A stretch of 56,165 bases of DNA from Pseudomonadota bacterium (GCA_023442945.1 JAEZWW010000010.1:1-56165), one strand, 5' to 3'. Numbered from the stretch's first letter, positions 46,401 to 55,791 are shown. The notes: generated by a model from the letters alone, not told the origin. Program-made: numbers and translations.

Positions 46401-48310
46401 AGGCTTCCTTCACCCGGCGGCGCTTTGCGGTCGAACGGATACTTCAGGACAAGGCGGTCATTCCTGACCTCATCGCATACCTTGACGAGAGCCCTGCCGC
46501 GAACCTTGTGCCGCGGAAGTACGCCGCGCCATCCGACCAGGACTTGGACGTCTACTCTGCCCACGACAAGAGCCTGAACCCAAGCCAGCGTGAGGCATTC
46601 AAGCGAGTTCTGGGGAACGGTCCCATCAGCCTGCTCCAAGGCCCACCTGGGACCGGCAAGACCTGGTTTATCGCCTCCCTGTTGCACTACTTGATGACCA
46701 AGGAAGGGGCTCGTCGAATCCTGCTTGTCAGCCAAGCCCACGAAGCCGTCAACAACGCGCTCGAGAAGGGAATGGAAGTCTGCCGGGACATGGGCGTGGA
46801 GTTCAACGCCGTTCGGATGGGTGCAGAAAATGTAGCCTCGGACGAGATTCGGCATCTGCACGCGGCCTCCATCGAGAACGCCTACCGCGAGTCGTTCAAG
46901 GCAGAGCAAAAGGAACGCATCGTCGAACTGGCGACGGCGTTTGGGCTGCCCATGGCCTATGCAGTTGAGGCGGTCGAGTTGCACCTGCGGCTTGGCATGT
47001 TAAGCGAGCGAATCTCAGTGCTGCAGTCCCGAACTGCAGAAGACCAGCGCGCCGCCGCATCCCTCGACGCGCGGGTCCGGGCGCTGACGGAGACGTTCTT
47101 CGATATCGCTCGAGACTACTACAAGGTCGAACGCGCAGAGCCCCCTGCGGCTGTCTTGGCCAGTATCCGTGGGAGCCTGGCGGCGAAGCATGAGGTCCGC
47201 TCGCAGGACGCGGTCTCTCGCCTTGACCGGGTCATCAAGCTATCCGAAGAGTGGATTGCGGCGCTCGGCTCCTCCGATGCCAACTTTACAGAGTTCTTGG
47301 CCAAGTCCAGGACCGTTGTTGCTGGAACCCTTGTCGGCATCGGCTACCGAGCTGCAGGCATAGTCCAGAACATCTACGACTGGGTCATCATTGACGAAGC
47401 TGGACGGGCAGCGCCCAGCGAGTTGGCCGTTGCAATGCAGGCCGGCCATCGCATCTTGCTGGTGGGCGACCACCTTCAGCTCCCGCCAACTTTCCCAGAC
47501 CAAGTGCGTCAAGCCATCCGTGACCGGTACGGCGTCGGCGACGACACCAGTCTGCTGCGCAGCGACTTCGAACGCTTGTTCAACTCCTCGTATGGCCAGC
47601 AGGTTGGAACGACGCTGCTATCTCAGTACCGAATGGCGCCAGCCATCGGTGAGCTGGTGTCGGAGTGTTTCTATGGCGGCAAGCTCGAAACCGGCCGGGG
47701 TGCGCCGCCGGAGTACTATGACTTGCTCCCTGCGGTCCTGTCCAAGCAAGTGACTTGGGTGGACACATCCCCTCTTGGCCCACGTAGCCTGGAGCAGCAA
47801 AACGAGAGCCGCGAGGAAACTTGGAACGCTGGTGAGGCCGACGTGGTGATGATGCTCCTTCGCCGAATTGTCGAATCCGACGAGTTCATGGGCTTCATGG
47901 CCGAGGACCTTAAGCCACAGGAGCCTCCTATCGGCATCATCTGCATGTACAGCAAGCAGCGCTCACTGATTGACAAGCTGAAAGCTGAGGCCTCGTGGTT
48001 GGGCTCTGCCCGGAGGTTAGTCAAGGTCGATACGGTTGACAGCTACCAAGGCAAGGAGAACCGCATCGTCATCCTGTCTACCGTTCGGAACAACCCGCAT
48101 GGGGGCATCGGATTCCTGCGCAGCTCCAACCGCGTCAACGTGGCTCTCTCCCGCGCGATGGAACGGCTCTTCATCGTCGGAGCGAGCAAGCTTTGGCAGG
48201 GGAAGAACCAAGACTACCCCCTCGGGAGGGTGCTCCAGTACACAAAGAAACTTGAAGCAGAAGGCAGAGCCAGCGTTATGTCCGCAGCCGACCTGGGAGA
48301 AGCGCAATGA
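43433..48310 (+). CDS. NERD nuclease-like + two kinase-like domains + SF1 (UPF1-like) helicase, candidate anti-phage protein
   Basis: 1625 residues. Residues ~10-120: NERD domain with the PD-(D/E)XK-like signature D56...E69-L-K71. Residues ~230-470: kinase-like domain with H340-R-D but no following Asn, and SGF in place of DFG, so probably inactive. Residues ~480-690: second kinase-like domain with VKVW lysine (K522), HGDIHPNN (D619, N624) and VDVLD (D637), so possibly active. Residues ~1040-1600: SF1 helicase with Walker A GPPGTGKT (K1076), DEAGRA (D1321), LVGDHLQLPP, LSQYRM, DSYQGKE and NVALSR. PglW of BREX also starts with NERD plus kinase, and MkoA of type I Mokosh joins kinase and helicase. 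The next gene overlaps it by 4 bp. Defence role is inferred from architecture and neighbours. Confidence 0.85.
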   Translation: MDIKLVKKSGVPKAEVEAHQQIQREFSSSPLSKGWRGYASFAISRGGRGSGDDDFDLVLVTHNVVIVVELKNWHGKLLESDGQRWYLDGESRDTSPVVKANLNAKRLASLMKQKLGPSFTPFVASFVVMHGNVKETRLTSDEEKSVLTMTQFLALRYETVFKGYFWKRPLFNPLQHFDKYDQFFEGPTFKPKDYLVDGFRPERDPIFVHPKKLYREFRASAKDDPLKHALLRQWDFTALGLELIGERDRPFIGLREQRVFEYVAERNEELSLSLMRPISRKAERDVTLDFTELYSLPARVTRLAEFSNAVLPKLSAEERLGLVKAVLHKFGELHDLNVAHRDIGDHSVWLDRSSKVVMSGFPAAYYPEMKTVGAFRDRVKVEQAVLPEDDKEDGTATPYRRDVFMLGALVHVILFGERPPKSADIYTWSERAGSEFNSGVSEILKKALSPAPGERFANAREMLEGLNLATMDAPLHIVDVSAFGSYRAHTKERDYEETDMLADTREYACFRSTTEDGDHLVKVWFGIEPDPKKPDLSLRLLSFLERARVVKGMLIAGLPHVADFGLSRGSLLLATDWVAGKPLPEWLHDAPSFEARMQVARSLVDTLVKLHEVELPHGDIHPNNVVIGANGNAVLVDVLDFRRTHDDAYTTAYLPANYKSLTPAERDRFSLAAVLVEVLDSSRAAPTQGSLPIPRVYEELTNILAAQALSTLDPLSKALEKAGQTEKAETPHFTVVVPNLAYSGVPAGALRSDNGAFHVAAQLDRKAAGRVRLYVTGVGRQLTLIWDPVKEVVEQVKASSVSQSLLLRSQTMKDASVRMEIQLVEGLGADAIDLVQFLLAEPQVKRRLPAGQDAGAAPEAVGEDDVSATDQVLAEAPGAVPVQELWQTLLDAEEDAFFTVTIAAEKRSSPDRSGQILIPYHADSGALNYEPPDEVVVESLTQDGAWKPCGHLNLRDTTIGAYAELAIEQPHMRANFKIGSKLRLISTNEKASFTRRRFAVERILQDKAVIPDLIAYLDESPAANLVPRKYAAPSDQDLDVYSAHDKSLNPSQREAFKRVLGNGPISLLQGPPGTGKTWFIASLLHYLMTKEGARRILLVSQAHEAVNNALEKGMEVCRDMGVEFNAVRMGAENVASDEIRHLHAASIENAYRESFKAEQKERIVELATAFGLPMAYAVEAVELHLRLGMLSERISVLQSRTAEDQRAAASLDARVRALTETFFDIARDYYKVERAEPPAAVLASIRGSLAAKHEVRSQDAVSRLDRVIKLSEEWIAALGSSDANFTEFLAKSRTVVAGTLVGIGYRAAGIVQNIYDWVIIDEAGRAAPSELAVAMQAGHRILLVGDHLQLPPTFPDQVRQAIRDRYGVGDDTSLLRSDFERLFNSSYGQQVGTTLLSQYRMAPAIGELVSECFYGGKLETGRGAPPEYYDLLPAVLSKQVTWVDTSPLGPRSLEQQNESREETWNAGEADVVMMLLRRIVESDEFMGFMAEDLKPQEPPIGIICMYSKQRSLIDKLKAEASWLGSARRLVKVDTVDSYQGKENRIVILSTVRNNPHGGIGFLRSSNRVNVALSRAMERLFIVGASKLWQGKNQDYPLGRVLQYTKKLEAEGRASVMSAADLGEAQ

Positions 48311-49809
48311 GTATTCCAGCCGAATTCAACAGGGTCACCTTCGGTCTACCGGTAGAGACGTTTCGAGTCGATGCCTACATCGCCTTGGAGGAGCGCCTCC
48401 CGGTCGTGACCGAGTTCGTTCTGCGGCTTCTCCGCATCTGCGGCCCAGTCAACCTCAGCACATTCCGCAACTACTTCGGATTCACCAATAGCGAAGCGCT
48501 GGCCGTGATTGATTCGCTGAGCCGGCAAGGTCTGCTGGACGTTGTCGACGAAGAAGTTCAGCTGAGCAGGTACTCGATTGAACGTTTTGAGGAATCCGGT
48601 GGCGAACATCCTCGCTTCAGCAAAGTCGAACTCCGCAGCGACACGGTGACGTTTGACCTCATCTCGTTTTCCCCCTTGCGGTCGCAAGGGGGCGAGATTC
48701 CGTCGGACAACCTGGTCAAGCTCGATGCCGCTGAAGAGGCGGTCGGAGAGAGTGCGGAGCGCGCCAGGAAGGCCTATCGGCAGCGTTACCCGGAGGTGGC
48801 CGCGTTGCGTAGCGACCTGCGGGATCGTTCGTTTGGCGTGTACTCGGTGGAGGACGTTGAGAGCAAGCGGCGCAACTACATTCCCATCCCTGTCAGCTTC
48901 GCGCTCGACACTGACGGGCAGGTACGGCGGCACATTGACGAGGCGTTCGAGCGAGCAGCGGCGCCGGAGTTGGTGCAGTTTGTCAACGAGCAGGTCACGG
49001 CAGCAATTCCCAAAGCCATCTCGCTAGGCAACTCGGGGCTCGATGAATTCATAGACGCCTTCGACTTGTCGCTGCTTCGCCAGTACGTTCAAGGTAAGAA
49101 GTTTGACCTGTTCCGGTACATCACCGATGTGCACTTGACCCGGTCGGCCCGTCACCCTGCGGGCGTCGACGCCATTTTCGGGAACCTGTACTTACAGGAA
49201 AATAGCGAGCGAATCCTGGCGCGCCTGAAAGACAGACGTCGGGGCCATCGACGACATGGGTCATTGCTAACATCGCTGGCCTGGCTAGCACCGGAATACC
49301 CTCTCTGGGGCCGTGGCGACGCATTCGCGCGCACTGTGTCCCTGCTGTCGAGCGAACTCAGAGGCGAACGGTCAGATGACCAACTGCATCTGCTTGCCTA
49401 TGCGGAGCAGGGCCAAGAACAGTCGGTCTTGAGCCGGCACCGAGTGCAAGGTCTGACCGAACTCCATTTCTCGAGGCCGCTGCAGCCTGAGGGGCTGCTT
49501 ATGGGCGGTCGGCTGGAGTTGATGCTGTACCCCACTGGCTTCATGCTGGCTCTCATCCATTTTCCGTGTCCGGGAAACCCGGGACTTTGGCTACCTATCG
49601 GGTTCTTCTCCTCTACGTCGAAGCACCTGGACCTTGCCCAAAAACTTCTGCGCACTGCCATGGGTGGAAGAAGGTACGGACGCAAGGCGCGTTTCTCACA
49701 AAAGGATGTGCGCCAGCAGCCGACAAGCTTTGAAGAGGGGCTGTCCTTCTTGAACTATTGCGGACTCGTAAACGGTATACACGTTGAGGCCGAACACGAC
49801 GACCACTGA
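48307..49809 (+). CDS. Winged-helix protein of unknown function, partner of the NERD-kinase-helicase
   Basis: 500 residues, ATG inside the previous stop (ATGA overlap), so translationally coupled. Residues ~20-95 look like a winged helix: VVTEFVLRLLRICGPVNLSTFRNYFGF, SEALAVIDSLSRQGLLDVVDEEVQLS. The middle is helical and charged; the C-terminal half contains HRRHGSLLTSLAWLAPEYPLWG, MGGRLELMLYPTGFMLALIHFP and WLPIGFFSSTSKHLDLAQKLL, which I cannot assign. The partner in type I Mokosh is described as a phospholipase D-type nuclease; no HxKxxxxD motif is seen here. It could sense a target, bind DNA/RNA or carry an unrecognised effector. Confidence 0.8.
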   Translation: MSIPAEFNRVTFGLPVETFRVDAYIALEERLPVVTEFVLRLLRICGPVNLSTFRNYFGFTNSEALAVIDSLSRQGLLDVVDEEVQLSRYSIERFEESGGEHPRFSKVELRSDTVTFDLISFSPLRSQGGEIPSDNLVKLDAAEEAVGESAERARKAYRQRYPEVAALRSDLRDRSFGVYSVEDVESKRRNYIPIPVSFALDTDGQVRRHIDEAFERAAAPELVQFVNEQVTAAIPKAISLGNSGLDEFIDAFDLSLLRQYVQGKKFDLFRYITDVHLTRSARHPAGVDAIFGNLYLQENSERILARLKDRRRGHRRHGSLLTSLAWLAPEYPLWGRGDAFARTVSLLSSELRGERSDDQLHLLAYAEQGQEQSVLSRHRVQGLTELHFSRPLQPEGLLMGGRLELMLYPTGFMLALIHFPCPGNPGLWLPIGFFSSTSKHLDLAQKLLRTAMGGRRYGRKARFSQKDVRQQPTSFEEGLSFLNYCGLVNGIHVEAEHDDH

Positions 49810-50065
49810 CGCCGTGGGCCGGTGAGCTGAATTGCGGTTATGGGTTAGGGAGCGACATCTCGGTTCTTGCCTCCGACTGACAGCAACCGCTGCACTCCCG
49901 CGGATAAGGCTAACGTGGACCGTTTCAGGTTGATTGCTGCCGGTGACCTCTGCGTAAGATCTGTCTGGTGCACACCTCAAGGTTGCCATGCACGAACCAA
50001 ACTGACGGTATCAAGAATCAGTTGGCATCGACAGAGGACGAAATTACACATTCCACAGAATTGGG

Positions 50066-53000
50066 ATGAATCTGCCAGTGTTTACAGCAATTATTGAAGG
50101 CGGCATTGGTTGGGCAGTAGGCAGAGTAGGCGATAAAGCAGCCGGGGCCTTCATGAGCCGATGGAGCGAGAGGGAAGCGAAGGCGGAGTTAGTTGCAATC
50201 ATCGAAGTTGCTATGGGGAGCGCCATAGCTGCTGTGCCGATGCTGGGGGAAGACTTCCGCTCAGAGACCTTCATCCACCACGTCGTCGCACCGACAGTGG
50301 TGCACTTCCTGCATGGTCTGACCGTCGACAAACCCGAAGCGGAAATCGTCAGAGGCTACATTGAGCGATTCGTGGAGCCTTTTCTGCGCGGGCGCTCACT
50401 TGAGGAAACCTTGTCGCAGCTGTTCCGCACCCGGCAAGGTGACTTGGAACATGCGTTTTCTCTGTTTCTGACACGCCTGCGTCCGGCCCTCTACGCTTCC
50501 AAGCACTGGCGAGACCCGATCCGTGATCAAGGTTTAGAAGAGGTTCGATCCACGGTCCTCCGCATCGAAAAGCAGCTCGCTCCGGCCACGGATTCCGATG
50601 CGGTTGATATTGAAGATGCACGGGCTGATGCGAAGGCGGCCTCCCAAGCGCTGCGGACCTGGTCGCGGACGATCAGCGGCGAACATATCGATCGGCCTGA
50701 ACTAGAAATTCTTCTGCAACGCATTCGTGAGCGCCCCTACGCTTGCACCCTGGTCATTGGTGAATCCGGCTCCGGGAAGTCGGCGCTTTTCGCCAAACTG
50801 GTCGGGTGCCTTCAGTCGCAGGGAGTGGTTGTTTTCGCCATCAAGGCGGACCTTCTTCCGACCCATGTGAGAACGCTGAATGATGTGTCGAAAGCACTGG
50901 GGCTGCGCGGGCACCTGCTCGGCGAGATCGAGGCCTTGGCACGAACTGCGCCCGTCGTCGTCCTGATTGATCAATTGGATGCAGTCAGTGAGGTCATGGA
51001 TCGATCGTCAGAGCGGATGCGGCTTCTGCTTCAGATTGCCCACCATTTTCAAGACAAGAAGCGCGCTGAACGGGTTGAGCCACCCGTACATATCCTCGTG
51101 TCTTCGAGACCCTTTGAAGCTGACTATGACGCCCGTTTTCAGTCTCTGGGAGCTGAGGTTGTCCAGCTTGCATTGCCCAGCCAGGAGCAAGTTCACGCAC
51201 TACTACAGCGCCTGCACATTTCGGTGGAGGAGATTCCCGAGGCGCTGGGCGAAACGCTGAGACGCCCTTTTGCCTTGCGCACCTTCGTCGATATTCTTCG
51301 GCGGGGCGTTCCAGGTCGCGAACTGATTGCTTCGCAGCTACTCAATACCTGGCTGACTTCCGCCGATCTCGGTGATCCGACTATACGGCGGGAGGTGCTC
51401 AAGTTCTTGGAGAAACTGGCCGCCGACATGACCGAGAGCGAATCTCTGTGGAGGCCTGCAGATGTTTATGAGATCCAGGATCCCCAGGCGGTTCAGGTCG
51501 CCGTGGCGTCTGGCATCGTCGTGAGGCAGAACTGTTTGGTGGGATTTAGCCATCAGGCGTGGCTGGATGACTTCCAGGCCAAGAACTTCTCAACCGGCCA
51601 ATCGCTGGCGAACTATGCCTGGGAGCGGCAAGACGGGCTTTTTTTACGGGCTACCGTACTGCGGGCTCTGCAGCGGTTGCGGGCGTTCGATCTACATGCC
51701 TATGAACAGGCGATTGATGCGCTGCTGGGAAATGCCAAGACGCGGCGGCATCTTCGCCATCTCGTTGTGGACATGGTGGCTGGGCAACGGAAACCCTCCG
51801 CGCGTGAGCGGGGCTGGTTGCAGCATCTTGTGCGCAGCGATGTTCCGTTGGCGCGCCGAGTCCTTGCGCGAATCACCGCACATTGGACAGATTGGCGCGA
51901 GCACCTTCTCCCGCTGGTGCCTAGCCTCATGGGCAATACGGAGCTGCGTTGGAGCGTCGTCCAGCTGCTGATCGCGGAAGCGCCACTCGATGCCGATTTC
52001 GTGGTCCGATCAATTGCTGCGCATTGGGATGGACCTGAACGCGATCTCGAAACGCTTGAGGTCTTTTCCAAGTCAGGCCAATGGTCTCCCGCCATCGTCG
52101 AGCGCCTTCGGCTGATATTCGCGCGACTGCAACTCGACGGCTACACGATCGTTAGCTATGGGGAAGCGCTGGGTGATGATCGTGCCGCAGATCTCTTCAG
52201 GATTTATCTTGAGCACGTGAAGGTCAGCAACGAAGAGCGGCTACGGTTCCATGGTCTAGACAAGATCGCTCAGCGATCAACCGTAGCTTTTGCAAATGTT
52301 CTCCTGCCATGGTTTGTACGTCTGGCGAGCCGAGATGAGCCTAGATCACGGGGAATGCTGGATGCCTATCCGGCTTCCTCTAGTCTGCCCCATTGGTGGG
52401 ACTATGAGCATATGAAGGACGGCATCTTCGGGATTACGAAGGCCATTTTGTTGGCTTGTGCCAAAGAGCATCCGCATGATTTCCTGCGCCTGATCAAGAC
52501 ATTCGCCGACGTCGAGGTGGCGGAGGTGCAGGCACTGATTGTGGAAGGTCTCGCCGCTGGTGGCATGGTGTTGGCAAACGAAGGTGTCGACTATTTGCTT
52601 GCTGATTCGCGACGCTTGCAAGTCGGCATGGCCTTCATTCCAGCTACCGACGGCGTGAGCCATCTGGTGGACGGATGGTCGACGCAGGTGCTTCTGCGTT
52701 CCATCGTTACCCAACTTAGCACGGAGCGACTTGATCGTATTCGGGCAAACATCGAATCATGGGATCCGTATCTGTATGAGGCGCGGGAAGAATCCGATGT
52801 TTCAACGAGGCGCAGTCGTCGCATTTGGGCGGAGGAGAGGCGTTTTTCCCTGCTGGCACTTTTACCTGCGCGTGTTCTGCAGCCGCGCAGATACAGGCAA
52901 GTTCAGGAGTGGCGTGCCACGCAGCCAGAACTCCGAGGCAATCGCGGCGGAAGCCTGTTATCTATCGTTAGATCGCCGATGTCCGCACAGCAGATGGGGA

Positions 53001-54487
53001 ACGCCTCTGACGATGACGTGTTCAAGATGATCGACGAGGTCGCAGACAATACAGATCGGCGGCGTGGCCGCCGCGGGTTGCGCCGCGATGGTGGCACGGT
53101 GGAGTTGGCACGCGCGTTTGCGGCATTCGGCAAGACTCATGCTGACCGTGCCTTGTGGATCGCGGACCAACGCTTTCGACCCGGTCGGCATGAGAACGCA
53201 GCAGGCGAACTGCTTCGTGTCCTTGCCGAGGATCCGAACGTCGATGCGCAGCGTGTTCGTGCCCTTGTCTGGAAATGGCATCGCGAAGGTTTTGTTACCG
53301 AGGGGTGGCGAAAGGACGTGGCCTGGGCTTTCCAGGAACTGGCGAAACGTGATGCGGGCCTGGTTGACGACGATGTCGCGTTACTGGAGTCATGGATCGT
53401 CAATGATCCACAGCGTACAAGCGAGCGGATTGTGGGAAGGCTCGATTTCGAGCAGCGCAACCGCGCAGCGAACAGTCATCACAACGCTGAAGTGGCGCCA
53501 GTTGTGTTCCGCAGAACTCTAGGAGGTATGCGCGTCCTTCCGCAAGACAATTTCACTTTGCTTGCAGCGATAGCAGCTGGTTTGCTGGGGCGCGCGGAGC
53601 CAGACTGGGATGGGTGGTTGTCTGCCTTGGAGCGGCATGTAGATCGCTCGGAAGATCCGGCTATCTGGAGCGCCTTATTGATGTTTCGTGGCGAACCGTT
53701 GTTTCGGGCGAACCGCCCGCGTGCAACGCGACTCGTACAAGCGATCTGGGATAGATTCCCAGACGCGTTCTCGGACAAGTACGTCGCGGACTTTCTCTGG
53801 CACAACCGCGATCTGGTGGGTAGTGAGGTGCTGAAGGCTGTACGGGATTGTTGGTTAGTCAGCGACGATGCAGGGAACCGGCAAGCTGCTGGCGAGTTGC
53901 TGATGGCGACAGTGCTCCTTGACTCCGAAGACAAGATTGCATCAGTGCAGTTGGAGCAGATCCTGGTAGGGCCGCACACACCAGAACGCCTGGGCGCGAT
54001 ATTCACAGCGTCAGCCGCTTGGCGCGAGGCTTCGTTGCGCCCAGGGGCACACCATGTGTTGATGCGGTTTGCGCAACAGGCCGCTGGGCACGAGGCGTCA
54101 GCAATAGCCGGCGCTGTGTCTCATTGGGAGCCACAGGTGGCGGATGCATTTGCCAAGGAGCTTTTGGACGCCGTTGCGAGCAATCATGCGGTGCTGCGTG
54201 TTTGTCTCAATCGAAGCTTCACGCGCGATCTGCAGCAGTTGCTTATCAGCCCAGGTTTCGAGGAACTGGTCCTTGGGCTGGCGGAACGCTGCACGGAGCT
54301 CATGTTCGTGCAAGGCGAGTCGCGCGTGCGAATGCCATACGGCGAGAGCTTTGTATCCATCGCCATCGCACTCCAAAGATCTACGGATCCACTTCGTAGC
54401 CGAGCAATGGATCTGTACGAGCGGCTGTTGGATGGAGCAGCGTATGGCGCCGAAGAGGCAGCTACAGCTTCGCTCTCACGTGCTTAG
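50066..54487 (+). CDS. STAND-type ATPase (NACHT-like), candidate Avs-like anti-phage protein
   Basis: 1473 residues. The N-terminal ~200 residues are an unassigned helical domain with a hydrophobic start (FTAIIEGGIGWAVGRVGDKAAGAFM). The ATPase has Walker A IGESGSGKSA (K238, S239), Walker B VVVLIDQLD (D302, D305) and a sensor-like HILVSSRPF near residue 355, followed by a winged-helix-like part (RRPFALRTFVDIL). From about residue 520 to the end it is a long array of helical repeats, the usual target-sensing part of STAND proteins. This plan matches Avs and other NLR-like bacterial defence proteins, which recognise a phage protein and trigger a toxic N-terminal effector. The effector class here is not recognisable. 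Stands 256 bp behind the previous module. Confidence 0.82.
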   Translation: MNLPVFTAIIEGGIGWAVGRVGDKAAGAFMSRWSEREAKAELVAIIEVAMGSAIAAVPMLGEDFRSETFIHHVVAPTVVHFLHGLTVDKPEAEIVRGYIERFVEPFLRGRSLEETLSQLFRTRQGDLEHAFSLFLTRLRPALYASKHWRDPIRDQGLEEVRSTVLRIEKQLAPATDSDAVDIEDARADAKAASQALRTWSRTISGEHIDRPELEILLQRIRERPYACTLVIGESGSGKSALFAKLVGCLQSQGVVVFAIKADLLPTHVRTLNDVSKALGLRGHLLGEIEALARTAPVVVLIDQLDAVSEVMDRSSERMRLLLQIAHHFQDKKRAERVEPPVHILVSSRPFEADYDARFQSLGAEVVQLALPSQEQVHALLQRLHISVEEIPEALGETLRRPFALRTFVDILRRGVPGRELIASQLLNTWLTSADLGDPTIRREVLKFLEKLAADMTESESLWRPADVYEIQDPQAVQVAVASGIVVRQNCLVGFSHQAWLDDFQAKNFSTGQSLANYAWERQDGLFLRATVLRALQRLRAFDLHAYEQAIDALLGNAKTRRHLRHLVVDMVAGQRKPSARERGWLQHLVRSDVPLARRVLARITAHWTDWREHLLPLVPSLMGNTELRWSVVQLLIAEAPLDADFVVRSIAAHWDGPERDLETLEVFSKSGQWSPAIVERLRLIFARLQLDGYTIVSYGEALGDDRAADLFRIYLEHVKVSNEERLRFHGLDKIAQRSTVAFANVLLPWFVRLASRDEPRSRGMLDAYPASSSLPHWWDYEHMKDGIFGITKAILLACAKEHPHDFLRLIKTFADVEVAEVQALIVEGLAAGGMVLANEGVDYLLADSRRLQVGMAFIPATDGVSHLVDGWSTQVLLRSIVTQLSTERLDRIRANIESWDPYLYEAREESDVSTRRSRRIWAEERRFSLLALLPARVLQPRRYRQVQEWRATQPELRGNRGGSLLSIVRSPMSAQQMGNASDDDVFKMIDEVADNTDRRRGRRGLRRDGGTVELARAFAAFGKTHADRALWIADQRFRPGRHENAAGELLRVLAEDPNVDAQRVRALVWKWHREGFVTEGWRKDVAWAFQELAKRDAGLVDDDVALLESWIVNDPQRTSERIVGRLDFEQRNRAANSHHNAEVAPVVFRRTLGGMRVLPQDNFTLLAAIAAGLLGRAEPDWDGWLSALERHVDRSEDPAIWSALLMFRGEPLFRANRPRATRLVQAIWDRFPDAFSDKYVADFLWHNRDLVGSEVLKAVRDCWLVSDDAGNRQAAGELLMATVLLDSEDKIASVQLEQILVGPHTPERLGAIFTASAAWREASLRPGAHHVLMRFAQQAAGHEASAIAGAVSHWEPQVADAFAKELLDAVASNHAVLRVCLNRSFTRDLQQLLISPGFEELVLGLAERCTELMFVQGESRVRMPYGESFVSIAIALQRSTDPLRSRAMDLYERLLDGAAYGAEEAATASLSRA

Positions 54488-54876
54488 CGCAGACCCTACG
54501 CAGGATTTGCCGACGCTAGATGGCGGCAGTCCAGCCCTTGTTGAACGTCTGCTCACCGGCCGACAAAACACGTTCGTTTGACTTTCTCGATCGGCGGCAA
54601 CCGCTGCAAAGCAGTCCCTCGGTGGAATCGTCCCAGCTGCCGCTAACCGCTTTCGAGCCCAGCGTGGACCGCCCCTGGCCCTAGAGCGGCCCACGCTGTC
54701 GTTTCAAGCGCATCAACGCCGTCGGACTCTTAGCGAGATAGAGAGACTCGTCTTTCAAGTACCGAAGAAGCATCCATCGCCGAGTCGACCAAGCAGTTGC
54801 CCCTACGGCTCATGATTTGCACGCATCGCTCAGCATCGCTGCTCCTTGTTGTTCCGGCCTTGCTCCGAGCGAATAC
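54488..54876. other. 389-bp convergent intergenic region
   Basis: Between the STAND gene and the convergent tniQ. It contains a strong hairpin (54660-54698) and no credible gene. Confidence 0.5.
54660..54698. terminator. Hairpin between convergent STAND and tniQ genes
   Basis: Arms CAGCGTGGACCGC and GCGGCCCACGCTG pair over 13 bp with one mismatch, loop of 13 bases. No long T-run follows on either side, so it is a likely but not canonical terminator for the two genes that end towards it. Confidence 0.55.
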
Positions 54877-55791
54877 TTAGTTCCCAGGCAGTCCGGACGA
54901 GCAACCGCTTCGTGGGAGTGATTCAGTTCGCAGGGACCAGACCTCACCCGAGAAGTCGACAGGGTCATGCTCGACAGCCGATGCTCTCGCAGCTAGCTGT
55001 GCCTTTGCCCGGATCCCGTCAGCGGTGTACCAAGCACCCGGTCGCCAAAACGTAGCCGTCCTCAGATATTTGGTGTTCCGTGAAGGGTGTCCTTTGCTCT
55101 TGCCATCGATCCACATTCGGCCCTGATAGAGAGCCGCCATCAGCGCCCTCCCATTGCTCATTCGACACTGATCGAACTCTGAAATTTGCATAGCTTTCAA
55201 TTGAATGGGGCTTACGTCGCGCAGCCTCCGACCGCAATGCTGACACTCGCTGAGATACGCTATCCCGCGATTTCCTGCACCACTGCCCGCCATATCGAAG
55301 GGCAAAAAAACAAAGCCGTGGCAGTGGGGACAAGCATCCTCCATCAAGCATTCGTGAACCGGACAGTGCACCCACGGTCCGAACCGCCAGTGCAGCTCGA
55401 TATGTGGGACGGCTTGATTGCCTAGGCAGAGAGGGCAAAAACGCGCGCGCGCGCGACCACACTTTCCGCGTAAGAGGACTTCGCCCTTCGGGTCCAGTCG
55501 TCGTAGTTCTGAGAATATTCGTCCGGCGACAGGCAACACAGCTCCCGGATCGGCAGACCGAAGCGCGCTCAATCCAACCTCGGACATCATTCGCAAGTCC
55601 GGATCGACGCTTTTACCCGTACGCAGCGACAACCCCATAAACTCAAGCAACTCCTTCGGCCGCGCGCCCTGCGAAAGCGCTGCGCGCATGAGCCAGGAGC
55701 TTGGGAGCTCGAAGGTCTGCGCCTTGGGCAGCCCGACCAGCTCACTGAGTTGACGTGCAATGGGGTGAGACGACTCAGAGCGGCCTGACAT
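54877..55791 (-). CDS. tniQ: TniQ family transposition protein
   Basis: 304 residues from the ATG at 55791, which overlaps the upstream short ORF by 17 bp. TniQ/TnsD proteins select the target for Tn7- and Tn5053-type transposons. Motifs: ELPSSWLMRAALSQGARPKELLEFMGL near residue 30, then zinc-finger cysteines and histidines RFCPLCLGNQAVPHIELHWR and WVHCPVHECLMEDACPHCHG, and a further SECQHCGRRL. The C-terminal part is helical. The transposase partners (TniA/TniB or TnsABC) are not in the window and may follow beyond its right edge or be lost. Confidence 0.88.
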   Translation of the reverse strand: MSGRSESSHPIARQLSELVGLPKAQTFELPSSWLMRAALSQGARPKELLEFMGLSLRTGKSVDPDLRMMSEVGLSALRSADPGAVLPVAGRIFSELRRLDPKGEVLLRGKCGRARARFCPLCLGNQAVPHIELHWRFGPWVHCPVHECLMEDACPHCHGFVFLPFDMAGSGAGNRGIAYLSECQHCGRRLRDVSPIQLKAMQISEFDQCRMSNGRALMAALYQGRMWIDGKSKGHPSRNTKYLRTATFWRPGAWYTADGIRAKAQLAARASAVEHDPVDFSGEVWSLRTESLPRSGCSSGLPGN

